The notes below the pieces were generated by a model. The model saw nothing but the letters and a program-made list of their open reading frames with translations. It did not search any database and was not told the origin of the DNA. This document shows positions 17,423-27,135 of a stretch of 58,889 nt of DNA, in pieces. Location: assembly GCA_027449545.1 (NCBI GenBank), contig DAIDLI010000210.1, forward strand, positions 1-58,889, in the 5' to 3' direction. Position numbers and translations under genes: made by a program. Each line of letters opens with the position of its first letter. Position 1 is the stretch's first letter. Source of the stretch: Acidobacteriaceae bacterium. Its GTDB lineage: Bacteria; Acidobacteriota; Terriglobia; Terriglobales; Acidobacteriaceae.

Positions 17423-18580
17423 CTAGAGTCTCCGCTTTGCCTCCAGCACCCGCTCCAGCGCCTCTTGGGCAGTTGCCCCTACGGACGAGAGATGTCCCAT
17501 CTTCCGCCCCGGGCGGGCGGAGAGCTTCTCGTAAAGGTGCAGGCGCACCCCGGGAACTTCCAGCGCGGCGGCGAAATTTGGCTCGCCGTCGGCCCATACC
17601 TCGCCCAGCAGGTTCACGATCGCGCAGGGCGCAATCAACTCCGTAGATCCGAGCGGCAGGTTGCAGGCCGCGCGTACCGCCTGCTCGAACTGGCTGGTGG
17701 CGCAGCCCCGTTCGCTCTGGTGATAGCTGTTGTGCGGCCGGGGCGCCAGTTCGTTGACGAAGAGCTCGCCCTGCTTGGTGACGAACATCTCCACGCAGAG
17801 CATGCCCTCGATGCCCAAGCCCGCAATAATGCCAGCCGCCAGCGCTTCGGCGCGCGACTCGAGCTCCGGAGAGATGCCTGCCGGGAGCACGCTCCAGGCC
17901 AGGATCTGGTTCTCGTGATGATTCCGCGCGGCAGGGTATGCCCTCACTTCGCCGGCCGGGTTGCGCGCCGCCATCACGCTGATCTCACAGTCGAGCTCGA
18001 GCGCCTGCTCGGCAACACAGGGGCCTTGGCCAACCAGCTTCAGGGCGTCCCCCAGATCGGTGCCGCGCGTAATGCGCGCCTGCCCCCGGCCATCGTAGCC
18101 ACCGCGCCCGATCTTCAAAAAGACGTCGTTGTTGAGCGCCGGCAGAGTCTCGCGCAGCTCCGCTTCATTGCGGACTACTTGAAATCCGCCAACCGGAAAG
18201 CCGTGCTCGGCGAGCCAGGGCTTTTGCAGGGTCTTGTCCTGGATGATGCGAATCGGCTCGACACCCGGCCTGAGCGGCGCGAGGCTGGCCACGCGCTCCA
18301 GCGCATCCACGCCGATCTGCTCGATCTCGAGGGTGACGGCGTCGGCCCCTTCAGCGAGGCGGTGTGCAGCGTCGGCGTCGTCCCAGCGGCCCACGATGGT
18401 CTCATCCACAACAAAGCTGGCCGGGCATTTTGCTTCGGGGTCCATGACGCGTACATGAATACCCATGGTGCGCGCGGCCATGGCCATCATGCGGCCAAGC
18501 TGGCCGCCGCCCAGGATGGCGAGCGTGCCGCCGGGACCTACCATCGCCTTCTTTTCGTCCGTTGTCTTCGATCTGTCCAT
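17423..18580 (-). CDS. purK: 5-(carboxyamino)imidazole ribonucleotide synthase PurK
   Basis: ATP-grasp enzyme of purine synthesis that makes N5-CAIR from AIR, ATP and bicarbonate. The frame extends to 18700, but that region overlaps purE; the likely start is Met at 18580 (MDRSKTTDEKKAM) or at 18544 (MVGPGGTLAILGGG). Seen: LAILGGGQLGRMMAMAA, QDKTLQKPWL, the FLKIGRGGYDGRGQ loop, AEQALELDCEISVM, and the FVNELAPRPHNSYHQS metal/ATP site. The length is normal (about 385 aa). It lies 71 bp downstream of purE in the same direction, which is the standard purEK order. Confidence 0.95.
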   Translation of the reverse strand: MDRSKTTDEKKAMVGPGGTLAILGGGQLGRMMAMAARTMGIHVRVMDPEAKCPASFVVDETIVGRWDDADAAHRLAEGADAVTLEIEQIGVDALERVASLAPLRPGVEPIRIIQDKTLQKPWLAEHGFPVGGFQVVRNEAELRETLPALNNDVFLKIGRGGYDGRGQARITRGTDLGDALKLVGQGPCVAEQALELDCEISVMAARNPAGEVRAYPAARNHHENQILAWSVLPAGISPELESRAEALAAGIIAGLGIEGMLCVEMFVTKQGELFVNELAPRPHNSYHQSERGCATSQFEQAVRAACNLPLGSTELIAPCAIVNLLGEVWADGEPNFAAALEVPGVRLHLYEKLSARPGRKMGHLSSVGATAQEALERVLEAKRRL

Positions 18581-18651
18581 CAGTGATCTGGGGAAGTACG
18601 AGCTTGGTGGAAGCGCCACCTCGCTGGTTCTGTTTGTTGCGGTTAAGGTGC

Positions 18652-19140
18652 TCAGCTCAGCGTCTGGTCCATCACTTCCTGGGTGCGCGCGGAGCGCCAC
18701 ACGGCCAGCCGCTCGTAGAGCGCGGCGTCGGTGGTGGCCAACATCTCCGCCGCCAGCAGCGCCGCATTGGCTGCACCCGGTTTTCCAATGGCCAGGGTGC
18801 CGACCGGCACACCCTTGGGCATCTGCACAATCGAGAGCAGCGAGTCCATTCCTTGCAAGGCCGTGGCGGGCACGGGCACGCCCAGCACGGGCACCAGCGT
18901 CTTGGCGGCCAACATTCCGGGCAGATGCGCTGCGCCCCCAGCTCCGGCAATGATGACGCGCAGCCCCCGCGCGCGGGCAGTCTCCGCGTATTCAAAGAGG
19001 CGGTCCGGGGTGCGGTGCGCGCTGACGATCCGGGCTTCATGCGGAATTTCCAGGGTGCGCAGAATCTCCACGGCAGCCGACATGATTTCATAGTCGCTCT
19101 TGCTGCCCATCACCACGCCCACCAGCGGTTGGTCGCTCAT
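18652..19140 (-). CDS. purE: N5-CAIR mutase PurE (class I)
   Basis: 162 aa from the Met at 19140 ([17 protein letters not shown]); the frame runs 20 codons further upstream without a better start. Class I PurE landmarks are present: MGSKSD (residues 11-16), SAHRTP (40-45, with the catalytic His42), [13 protein letters not shown] and [28 protein letters not shown]. It converts N5-CAIR made by the neighbouring PurK into CAIR, in the cytoplasm. Leader gene of the purE-purK pair. Confidence 0.96.
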   Translation of the reverse strand: MSDQPLVGVVMGSKSDYEIMSAAVEILRTLEIPHEARIVSAHRTPDRLFEYAETARARGLRVIIAGAGGAAHLPGMLAAKTLVPVLGVPVPATALQGMDSLLSIVQMPKGVPVGTLAIGKPGAANAALLAAEMLATTDAALYERLAVWRSARTQEVMDQTLS

Positions 19141-19297
19141 GGGGTGATTATACGAACCCCCAGCCGAAGAAACCGATCGGGGAAGCAAAGGAGCAGGCAC
19201 TCAAGCTTTTCGACCGAGGGTTCCAGCGTGGGAATCCGGGGTCCCAAATCCAGTCAATTTTCGCCCCTGGATTGTGGAACGCTTTAGAATCGAAGCC

Positions 19298-20644
19298 ATG
19301 ACCACCGTTGCAACTGGGCAGCTGGATGTACTTCGTCGGAAGCTAGAGACCCGTGAAGCACGCATTGGAATTATTGGAATGGGCTATGTGGGGCTGCCGC
19401 TGGCTCTGCTGTTCAGTGCGTAGCGCTTCCGGGTAACCGGCTTCGACGTCGCTGCCGATAAAGTCGATCGGCTCAATAGCGGTGGCTCCTACATCGTACG
19501 GATCACCCCAGATTCGATCCAGGATGCGCAGCGCGCCGGTTTCCGCGCGACCGCGGATTATTCGGAAATTGCAGGCATGGATGCGGTGATCATCTGCGTT
19601 CCCACTCCGCTGGACGAGCACCACGAGCCCGATCTCAGTTACGTGCGCGGCACTATTGAATCTATCGCGCCCCATGTGCACGACGGACAGCTCATTGTGC
19701 TCGAGAGCACGACCTATCCGGGCACAACCGAAGAGATCGTAGTCCCGATTCTCGAAGCCGGCAATCGCAGCAGACTCAAGGTGGCCCGCGGGGATGAAGA
19801 GGCTGGCATCCATGTTGCCTTCTCGCCGGAGCGGGAGGACCCCGGTAATGATACTGTCGCCCGCCATGACATCCCGAAGGTGATCGGTGGCTGTGGCCGG
19901 GTTGCCACCGCGCTCGCCGAGTCAATGTACGGCGCTATCTTTCGGAAGGTCGTACCGGTCAGCTCCCCTTCGGCGGCGGAGATGACTAAGCTGCTCGAAA
20001 ACATCTACCGTTGTGTGAATATCGCGCTGGTGAACGAGCTCAAGCAGCTCTGCATGCGCATGGGTATCGACATCCACGAGGTGATTGACGCCGCCAAGAC
20101 CAAGCCGTTCGGATTTCAGGCCTTCTATCCAGGGCCGGGGCTGGGTGGCCACTGCATTCCGATCGATCCCTTCTATCTCTCCTGGAAGGCGCGAGAGTTC
20201 GACTTCCGCACGCAGTTCATCGAATTGGCCGGCGAAGTGAACCGGAACATGCCGCGCTTTGTGCTGGAGCACATCGCTGGGGCTCTGAACGAGCAAGGCA
20301 AATCGCTGAAAGGTTCGCGCGTGCTGGTCCTAGGCCTCGCGTACAAGCGCGACATCGATGACCTGCGGGAGTCACCCTCACTTACCGTGATCGAGTTGCT
20401 GCGCGAAAAAGGTGCAAGCGTGGACTATAACGATCCGTACTTCCCCACGGTCGGCCGTGGACGCCACTACGACCTGAATATGACTTCCGTGCCGTTGGAC
20501 CGGCTGGCCAGCTACGACGCCGTAGTTATCGTCACCGATCACTCCAGCTACGACTACAAGGCGATCGTGGAGCAGGCCCAACTGGTTGTAGACACGCGGA
20601 ATGCCACCAAGGGGATTCGATCTGAGAAGATCGTACGTTGCTGA
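19298..20644 (+). pseudogene. wbpA: UDP-N-acetyl-hexosamine 6-dehydrogenase (WbpA/WecC family) interrupted by an amber codon
   Basis: Reading from the ATG at 19298 gives an NAD-binding start (RIGIIGMGYVGLPLALLFSA), then TAG at 19421-19423, then the same frame continues without further stops to 20644 (448 residues in all). The rest is intact: ICVPTPLDEHHEPDLSY, the PGPGLGGHCIPIDPFYLSWKAREF active site with its Cys, VLGLAYKRDIDDLRESPS and VTDHSSYDYKAI. The family oxidises UDP-GlcNAc or UDP-ManNAc to the uronic acid for surface polysaccharides. One substitution separates it from a full gene, so this is a fresh pseudogene, a base-call error, or possibly a case of readthrough. Restart inside would lose the NAD site. 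Confidence 0.85.
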
Positions 20645-21586
20645 TTCTTGCCAATGTCTTCTCTATACGCGATATTACGCTGACTGCTAGCAAGTATTTA
20701 AGTTTCAAGTGGATACGGAGGGGATGCATTGCATTTTGCTGGTGAATGTGCCACTCGTTTCGCCAGAAAGTGAGAAATCCATTTCGCAACTCTACGCGCT
20801 CAATCCACTCACAATGACCGCGAGTACGAAAATTACGAAAGCTGCTGATGCTCGCACAGAATCTTACTTTGCTGGGGCTCTACCTCCTGAATAGGAGCAG
20901 ACGCATCGCTGCACGGGTGCGTTGAAGCGGAGAGAAGCGGTTGTAGCGCTGACGCTGTGAAGATGCGCCATGGGAATTGTATGCGATCAGAAAACAGGCT
21001 GGCTGCTGGTCTCGCGAGGACCTTTAGCCACGATAAAGATGCTTATCGTTGCCTATACTCCGGGCTCAGGGCGCCGTCCCCCCGGCCGAAGCTCTCAGGT
21101 GGCGTTCGATGGCGGGAGCCGTGGCCCCTGCCCAGGCGCACGGGAGCAGTGCTTTGCCGCCGAGAGCGGCGCGGATCGCGTCTCGGACCGGAGGAATCTG
21201 CCGGGCCCTGCGCCATGGCCACGCTGGGGTGATCCAGAGCACGCCGGGGGGACCCTGACCGCCCCGATGAGCCGCGATCGGCCGGCTGATCGTCTTATCG
21301 CTCTCTTGAGAATTCCTGGACACGCCCCGAACCTGCCTCCAGGGGACGACCGGCTTGAAGCGCTGCGCTCTGCTCGCCGATATCTAGGAGTGAGCTTGGC
21401 GCCCGGAAGCCATTCGAAGTGCTGGTTTCCGGGCCCCTCGCATTCGAATGAAGAGGGCCGAGCACATTGCCGTCTGGGCACGAGAGGGAACGCGGGCCAA
21501 GCCGAGAAGCCGCTCGGGTGAAACCCGAGGGATAATTGCTTGATCGTCACCAGTGGAGCACCTAGTCTGTTTGAAGGAGCCTGCAA
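20645..21586. other. Gene-poor stretch, no supported gene
   Basis: About 940 bp between the dehydrogenase remnant and the antitoxin gene. Several frames are open (for example 20970-21521 plus) but they are Arg/Gly/Pro-rich, overlap one another on both strands and show no family motif or ribosome-binding site. Just before the antitoxin a plausible sigma-70 promoter is seen: TTGATC at 21540-21545, 17 bp, TAGTCT at 21563-21568. Confidence 0.4.
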
Positions 21587-22027
21587 ATGGCTGTAAAGGT
21601 TCATCTTCCACCTGCTGGATCGGGCCCCGGTCCGGTTGTTGATTTCAACTCCTACGACGAACGCAAACGGCTGAGCGGATCGAGCCTCACTCTGTTCTTC
21701 AAGCTGATGGAGATTTGGAAGGTCGGTGACGAAGACGCCAAGCTGCTCCTCGGCGGCGTCTCGGACGGACCGTTCTACAGAATGAAGAAGAACCCGAGTG
21801 CAATGGTCCTCGGCGTTGACCAGATGTACCGCGTTTCCTACCTGTTTGGCATCTTTGAGGCCGTCAATATGGTCCACGGGGATGAACTGGCTGACCGCTG
21901 GATTCAGATGCCGAACCAAAATCAGCTCTTTCAGGGCAAGACTCCGCTTCAGTACATGATCGAAGGCGGGTTGCCGGCTCTGCGAGATGTGCGGCGGCTC
22001 CTCGAGGCGCGGACCCAAGGAATCTAA
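21587..22027 (+). CDS. Orphan MbcA/ParS/Xre-type antitoxin
   Basis: 146 aa, ATG preceded by GAAGGAG. The N-terminal Xre-like helical part (LTLFFKLMEIWKVGDEDAKLLLGGVSDGPFYRMKK) is followed by the ParS/MbcA toxin-binding part (MYRVSYLFGIFEAVN ... WIQMPNQNQLFQGKTPLQYMIEGGLPALRDVRRLLEARTQGI). In this family the gene is normally followed by a RES-domain toxin that degrades NAD+. No RES-like frame was found in the next 2 kb or upstream, so the antitoxin appears to be alone. It could be a relic or may neutralise a toxin encoded elsewhere. The GGLPALRDVRRLLEAR block makes the family call firm. Confidence 0.9.
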   Translation: MAVKVHLPPAGSGPGPVVDFNSYDERKRLSGSSLTLFFKLMEIWKVGDEDAKLLLGGVSDGPFYRMKKNPSAMVLGVDQMYRVSYLFGIFEAVNMVHGDELADRWIQMPNQNQLFQGKTPLQYMIEGGLPALRDVRRLLEARTQGI

Positions 22028-24503
22028 GGCGCGGCGTATCTCAGGCTGTTTCCGGTGAGACGGCCGGGGGGATCACCTTCTCTCCCGGTCCCTCCGCCCC
22101 GCCAAGTTCAACTTGGGGGTCATGGACGGTTTGCCGGGCCGCCTCTTCCCAGGGCGGGCTCGGGGATCCCCGTGGCGCGGACTTGTCCAAGGCGAGCATG
22201 CGTCTTCTATGAGCACATGGAGGCGGCATCCTGGGGCGGTGCGCCTTTTCCCGCCGCCCTAGGGTGGACAAGCCCACCGCTCCTGAGGAGCCGGGGGATT
22301 TCTCTGAGGTCTTGTCAGCTCGGCAGCGGGGCAAAGCCGTTAGAAACCTCCTGGCATGCCGGCTTCAGGATGTAAACCTTCGAAACGGTGAAAGACCGGA
22401 TGCGTGCCAAAGCTCCGGCACTCCGGCCCCGCGCGGCACGGCACACAACGAAATTCCTGGTGATTCAGATCAGACAGAGTGATCGCAGGCCGGCATTTCT
22501 TTGAGCAACGGCCACCTTGATTTCCTAGCCCTGTCCCTGGGTACGTCTCCGATTTCACGGCCACGATGGACCTTCACGGGGCGGCCCCGGGGCCCAAGTG
22601 CCGTTTGGTCCGATTCTCAATTCTTGCTGGCGGGCAGGTGATCTCTGCTCGCTTCTTTCGATCCGCAGAAGAAGACAAGTCGTTGTTATTAGGATGGTTA
22701 TGCTGAATCTGTCGGTGTCTTCGGTGTAGCTGGATGACCAGGCAAGAATGGAGGCGTCGCTGCGATGCTCCGCATACAGTTTTCTGGGAGCTATGGGCGG
22801 AGCCGTCCAAAGTTTGCTAAAAGAAATACCCCATGATTTGAGGGCTGGGTATATCTGAACCAAGCTCTCCTCCAGGGGGGCATGTGCGCTGAGGTGATAT
22901 GGCCGGTCGCAACCAGCTACTGACAACGTCGCGCTGCTCGGTAGAGCAGGCCCTGAAAAGTGTTGGCAGTAATCTCCGCTTGGGCATAGTCAGGCGCAAA
23001 TTGAGCATCGAGAGGTTGCCGAGATAATCGGCGCGGGTAGGCGCGCCGCCATGGACGCCGAAAAAGGCAAAGCGCTCGCCGGCGCCGGCGACGTGCCAGG
23101 CCGGTTTCTTGCTAAATGTCAAAGCCGGTTGAAGAATGCGGCGTTATTCCGGTCAAAAGGTGTGCCACCCTCCGTCGGTCTGGTTTGCGAGGAATTCAGT
23201 TCGGCGCAACTCGCTCTTTCGAGTGAGAAAGACAGCCTAGTGACCATTCGCGTGGCGCGGTAGTCAAGGCATCGTAGGCTGATGTCTGCACTCGGACAAG
23301 GTAGTGCTGCTCGCTATCAACCAAGCACACCTAACTAAATCCTTTAGGATCAATTTGGTGACAAGGAGCCGACCACTGCATTCCAAATTAGATTCGCAAT
23401 CAATTCGGAACGTGGCGATCTTAGATAAACTAAGGCCTTAAGAATCAATACGTTATCTTCCTGGACCGATGTGTTCCGGATGACCAACCTTCATCCATTC
23501 GGAATACAGTGCTCGGCTGGCGGTAATCGGGCGATCTTCTCCTTGCTGAACTGGTCGTCGCGCAAGTTTTTAATTCGCAACGATATGCGGGCAAGCGGCC
23601 ACTGTGTATCCAATGCCAATGCATCATGCAGAATGGGATGGGAGCAGGCAGTAACCTGCCCCAGCGCGACCGACACTGGGACAAAGGGGATCGTTACCTC
23701 AAAGGGCTTCGCCGTCGACGTTGCCCCGCCAAGATCGCAGCCGGCTGCGAAGCTCCTCCTCCTGAAGAAATCTCAACTGAAAGAGAATATTGCTTCTTAC
23801 TGCCAGCCTCGACTGTATGGCTCAGTCTTTTGGCCGGGTATCTCCATGTTGTCATCAATTGACAATCGAGCCGTATGGATCGATGGACGGAATCCGACAG
23901 GATCGGGATTTGTATTGTCTTGACGACAGCCACACATTCGGCTGCGTAGCTGCCACCGACATCGATTAGATTAGTGCGACTGCCCCGCAGCCAGTACGCA
24001 CTCTCCTGTCAATCCTCGCAGTACCTCGAAGACGGCTGCGAGACCTGCGTCGTCACGGAAATTAAGGATGCACAGTCCGCTCATGGAGTGCGACGAAGCT
24101 TCCGGCGTTTATGTCTTGGAGGTGTCCCCCGACTGCAACGCCTGAGCGAGGCCGAAGAACCCTCTGTCTTTGAGTCGTGAGGCATTGCTGCTCCATCCCG
24201 CCGGCTCCCGAGGTGGCGTTCTATGAGTGGAGCGCTGTGCCCGACGAGATCATCTACGACCCGATGAAGACGGTGTGGACCGGCGTCGATGAGGCTGGCC
24301 GGATCATCTGCAACGCCATCTTTCTGAACTTCGCCTGCTACTCGGGCTTCACGCCGAAGGAAAGAATACACGCGGCAGGACTGTTCTGCCGAGTATGGCC
24401 ATCAGAGCTGGAACCAAACCGGGTAAATACTCTTCTAGCACAGTGAGATACTGCATCGTGTGGCGATATGAGCTAAGATACCCATCCGACGCGACATGAA
24501 CTT
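22028..24503. other. Decayed gene-poor region around direct repeat copy 1
   Basis: About 2.5 kb without a gene I can support. Frames of 60-150 codons exist on both strands (for example 22817-23122 minus, 23471-23923 plus, 24177-24446 plus), but none shows a family motif, and they overlap each other. The base composition is less GC-rich than the flanking operons in places (about 23.3-23.5 kb). It probably represents remnants of former genes and insertions at the left border of the catabolic locus. Confidence 0.45.
22541..22876 (+). repeat. Diverged long direct repeat, copy 1
   Basis: This stretch aligns with 55209-55547 in the same orientation over about 335 bp with many substitutions and small indels. 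Matching landmarks include cgtctccgatttca at the start, gtgccgttt-gtccgattc, caggtgatctctgctcg, gtgtcttcggtg-agctgga and agtttgctaaaagaaat near the end. No coding capacity is kept in common, although minus-strand frames in both copies read (C/L)V-IQLHRRH. It is probably a dispersed repetitive element or the scar of one. Confidence 0.7.
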
Positions 24504-25694
24504 CTAATTCTTCCGGGGCATGAAAAGGGTGAGTCGCACTCTCCAAGTTACTGTGCCTCCTGGCGGAACGGTGACCATGCCGTTATCTTTTCCGCGCCAT
24601 TCATTACCGAAGGGATCGCCGTTATTGAACTGCGGTTCCAGCACGATGAGTGGCTGGGTTAACGGCGCGTAGATCAATATCGTCTTTACCAGCGGCGTCA
24701 GCGCGCTGACCTGCAATCCGAGATTTTCCTTTGGATCGGTGATGCGAGAAACGACATAGCCCCGTGCGTCGCGCTGAAGGTTGACGAAAGCGTCATTAAC
24801 CGGCACGGTAAGAGCCGCGCCCGATGGCGCCGTGAAGTCAAAAGACGTACCTTTGACAGGAAGGAATGCTCCTGTGGGAATCATGGCTTCAGGATTGCTG
24901 ACGCCGAGGCGCATGGTTGCCGGTACGTGCAAACGTACGTCCTTCAAACTGTTGGCGGATACGCGAAAATAGGGGTGCCAGCCGATCCCAACTGGTTCCT
25001 CGTCTCGGCCAATGTTAGTGGCAATCAGGGAAAACGTCAGCGAATACGGATGGAGATCAGCACGAATGACCACTCGATTGCTCGAAAACCAATTTCCCTC
25101 TCCCGGCAGAACATAAGCTGCAATGGCAGCGGTAGAGCCTCCATCATGAATAATCTTCAATTGAGAGGCTTTGGCCATGAGCAACTGTCCATGGAGTGCC
25201 TGCGCAGCAGCGTCGCGACCGGTATTGCGCCAATTGGCGTGAATGCGAATGGTGCGCCCATGCCAGGTGGCCAAAACGTATTTCCCATCTGCGCTCATCG
25301 GGCCGAGAATGCGATTGGCGAAGGGGAATAGAAATGCGCCGCCGAGCATGAAGCTCTCGTTGCCGTCTTGGTCTACACCGTGGCCGTTGAGGATTTTCCC
25401 AGCCTCAGCCAGCGGAGGAGAAGCGAGCAGGTGAACCGTGCCTCTTCCCGGCAGATAGGCAGTGATCTGGAAAGCGTTCATGCCGCGGCCGGGCAACAGA
25501 GTGACGCTCCGGAACGACGGCCGCATAGTATCGTGGGTGCCTCGCAGACGGAGAACAATCGCTCTCATGCCGCCAACGGAAGGGGCCGCAACAGAAGGAG
25601 GATCTTTCTGCGGATGTGCCGCTACGGGAAGCGGATAGAGAAGAGAAATACTGACCAGGAAGAGTGCTGTTAGGCAGAGCGTGGGCTTCCGCAT
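24504..25694 (-). CDS. Exported aldose-1-epimerase-like protein
   Basis: 396 aa with a signal peptide (CLTALFLVSISLLYPLPVAA). The galactose-mutarotase-like beta-sandwich is indicated by GGAFLFPFANRILGP near residue 125, SLIATNIGRDEEPVGIGWHPYFRV around 230 (His of the HPYF motif) and FNNGDPFGNEWRGKDNGMVTVPPGGTVTWRVRLT at the end. Most aldose epimerases are cytoplasmic; this one should act in the periplasm, interconverting anomers of a sugar. Its predicted promoter overlaps a CTGTCGACAG operator (25742-25751), linking it to the same regulon as the hydrolases and receptor further right. Confidence 0.85.
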   Translation of the reverse strand: MRKPTLCLTALFLVSISLLYPLPVAAHPQKDPPSVAAPSVGGMRAIVLRLRGTHDTMRPSFRSVTLLPGRGMNAFQITAYLPGRGTVHLLASPPLAEAGKILNGHGVDQDGNESFMLGGAFLFPFANRILGPMSADGKYVLATWHGRTIRIHANWRNTGRDAAAQALHGQLLMAKASQLKIIHDGGSTAAIAAYVLPGEGNWFSSNRVVIRADLHPYSLTFSLIATNIGRDEEPVGIGWHPYFRVSANSLKDVRLHVPATMRLGVSNPEAMIPTGAFLPVKGTSFDFTAPSGAALTVPVNDAFVNLQRDARGYVVSRITDPKENLGLQVSALTPLVKTILIYAPLTQPLIVLEPQFNNGDPFGNEWRGKDNGMVTVPPGGTVTWRVRLTLFMPRKN

Positions 25695-25741
25695 AGCGAT
25701 GGGCGCCTATCCTTTTGTAGTATTTTGCCAGGGTTGCCGAC

Positions 25742-25777
25742 CTGTCGACAGAATACCAGAAGAGAATACCTGTCGAA
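25742..25777 (-). promoter_or_regulatory. Promoter and CTGTCGACAG operator for the epimerase gene
   Basis: On the minus strand, TTCGAC (25772-25777), a 16-bp spacer and TATTCT (25750-25755) form a moderate sigma-70 promoter. The palindrome CTGTCGACAG occupies 25742-25751 and overlaps the -10 box, as at the dapA-like gene. A further half-site (CTGTCGA) lies at 25770-25776. A bound FCD-type repressor here would block RNA polymerase. Confidence 0.65.
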
Positions 25778-25894
25778 GAGCCAGAGACGCTCCTGAAGAA
25801 CCGCGGGCTGGAGCCCGATGGGCCTAGGTAACCCAAGGGGAAAGGCGTGGACAGCAGAGAAGATTTCTCGAAATGCGCCGATTCGAACCCGAAC

Positions 25895-27128
25895 ATGAGT
25901 CCCTTCAATAAAGGCTTCGGCCCAATGACGGGTTCCATGACAACGGCGCAAGTCGTAGCGAAAGCTTGGAATATGTTGGGCGATGACTTGAGCTTGCCAA
26001 CGGCGGCTCTCTATGAGGATAAACCAAGCAATAATCTCCGCTGGATGCAGCAATTCGTCGAGGCCCTTTGAGGCGCAGCTGGCTCCCCATGGCACGACCT
26101 CGATAGCCCCCAAGCTTTTCGCCAGGCAGTTACAAGCGGGGGGGACCACGATGACGACTGCACGCCAGTCGCACGTGGCATATACGCATGGAGTAAGGCG
26201 CGCTTTGATGGCCAATCAACGGGTCGGCCGGCAGAACATGAAAATCATCGTATCCCTCCTGCACGACTGCGACTTTGAGTATTTCTACCTGGTTGATTCC
26301 GCTGAAAACGTCGAGCAGCTAGGGAACTTCTTGACATCGAAGGGCCTGCGGATGCAGGTTTTGTTAGAAGTAGGAGCGGAGGGTGGCCGCGCCGGGATTC
26401 GGACTGCGGAGCAACTACAGGGAGTGCTTGCGGAACTGTCGCAATGGAAGGAAGTCATCGTCCTCTCTGGAGTAGAAGTATATGAAGGTGTATGCCAGAA
26501 CGAGTCCATCATCCGTGCCCTTTTGCAGCGTCCTGTCAGACGGATAAAAGAACTGCTGCTAGAGGTATGATCGCGCGAAATCCAATCATCTTTTCTGGAG
26601 GAGGGTTCCGCGTGGTTTGACACAGTGGCTGAAATATCGTCCGGGCTGACGAGTGCTTATCCTGACGAGCTGGTTCTGCGCCCAGGCCGTTATCTGACCC
26701 ATGATGTAGGTGTGTATCGGTACGCGCAGGAACGGATGAAAGAGAGCAACTCAGTAGCGCGCAGAATGAGCTCATTTCTTCAGCCTTCACTGCAGATCTG
26801 GGCCTATGTGCAATCGGTTCCGGAGAGAACGAGGGTCATCATAGGCATGGGCAAGCGCGACGTAGCATTCGACTCCGAATCTCCGACACCTAGCCTCTGT
26901 CTGCCCAAAGGAGGCGCAATACCGTTGGTGGCTCCTGCGTTTTGGAAAGTGGCGTAGATGATGGATCAACTTCCCCATCTGGAGATTGCGGCTGACGAAT
27001 CGATGTACGTAGGAGACAAGATAGCCCTCGACATGTCGCATCAATGCCTTACCTTCGACAAGTGGCGCTATCTACCGATTTTGGATGGCCAGTACACTCT
27101 AGTCGATGTCGTCGAAGCGCTCTTCTGA
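25895..27128 (+). pseudogene. Ruined D-serine deaminase / D-threonine aldolase-like gene (PLP alanine-racemase fold)
   Basis: Consecutive fragments read as one protein: MSPFNKGFGPMTGSMTTAQV ... LPTAALYEDKPSNNLRWMQQF (frame of 25895), then APKLFARQLQAG ... HVAYTHGVRRALMANQ ... KIIVSLLHDC after a +1 frameshift near 26071, then a frameshifted patch (NPIIFSGGG) around 26567-26610, LVLRPGRYLTHDVGVYRYAQERM and WAYVQSVPERTRVIIGMGKRDVAF, a TAG at 26955-26957, and HLEIAADESMYVGDKIALDMSH ... LVDVVEALF to 27128. At least three frame changes and one in-frame stop mean no functional product. The family deaminates or cleaves D-amino acids, which fits the intact N-acyl-D-amino-acid deacylase convergent with it 7 bp away. 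Confidence 0.85.
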
Positions 27129-27135
27129 TGGCGGC

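Noticed and set aside
17420..18586. 388-codon plus-strand frame
   Set aside because: Antisense to purK, which has complete ATP-grasp motifs.
20970..21521. 183-codon plus-strand frame upstream of the antitoxin gene
   Set aside because: Low-complexity, overlapped by similar frames on both strands, no ribosome-binding site and no motif; an unrecognised toxin was considered but no RES or kinase signature is present.
24177..24446. 89-codon plus-strand frame at the left border of the locus
   Set aside because: The reading looks protein-like in places (EWSAVPDEIIYDPMKTVW) but I recognise no family, no start signal is present, and it may be a fragment of a lost gene.
25862..25880. tRNA-like T-arm string (gattcgaaccc)
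   Set aside because: No pairing acceptor or anticodon arm is found around it, and the bases lie in the leader just before the D-serine-deaminase-like pseudogene.
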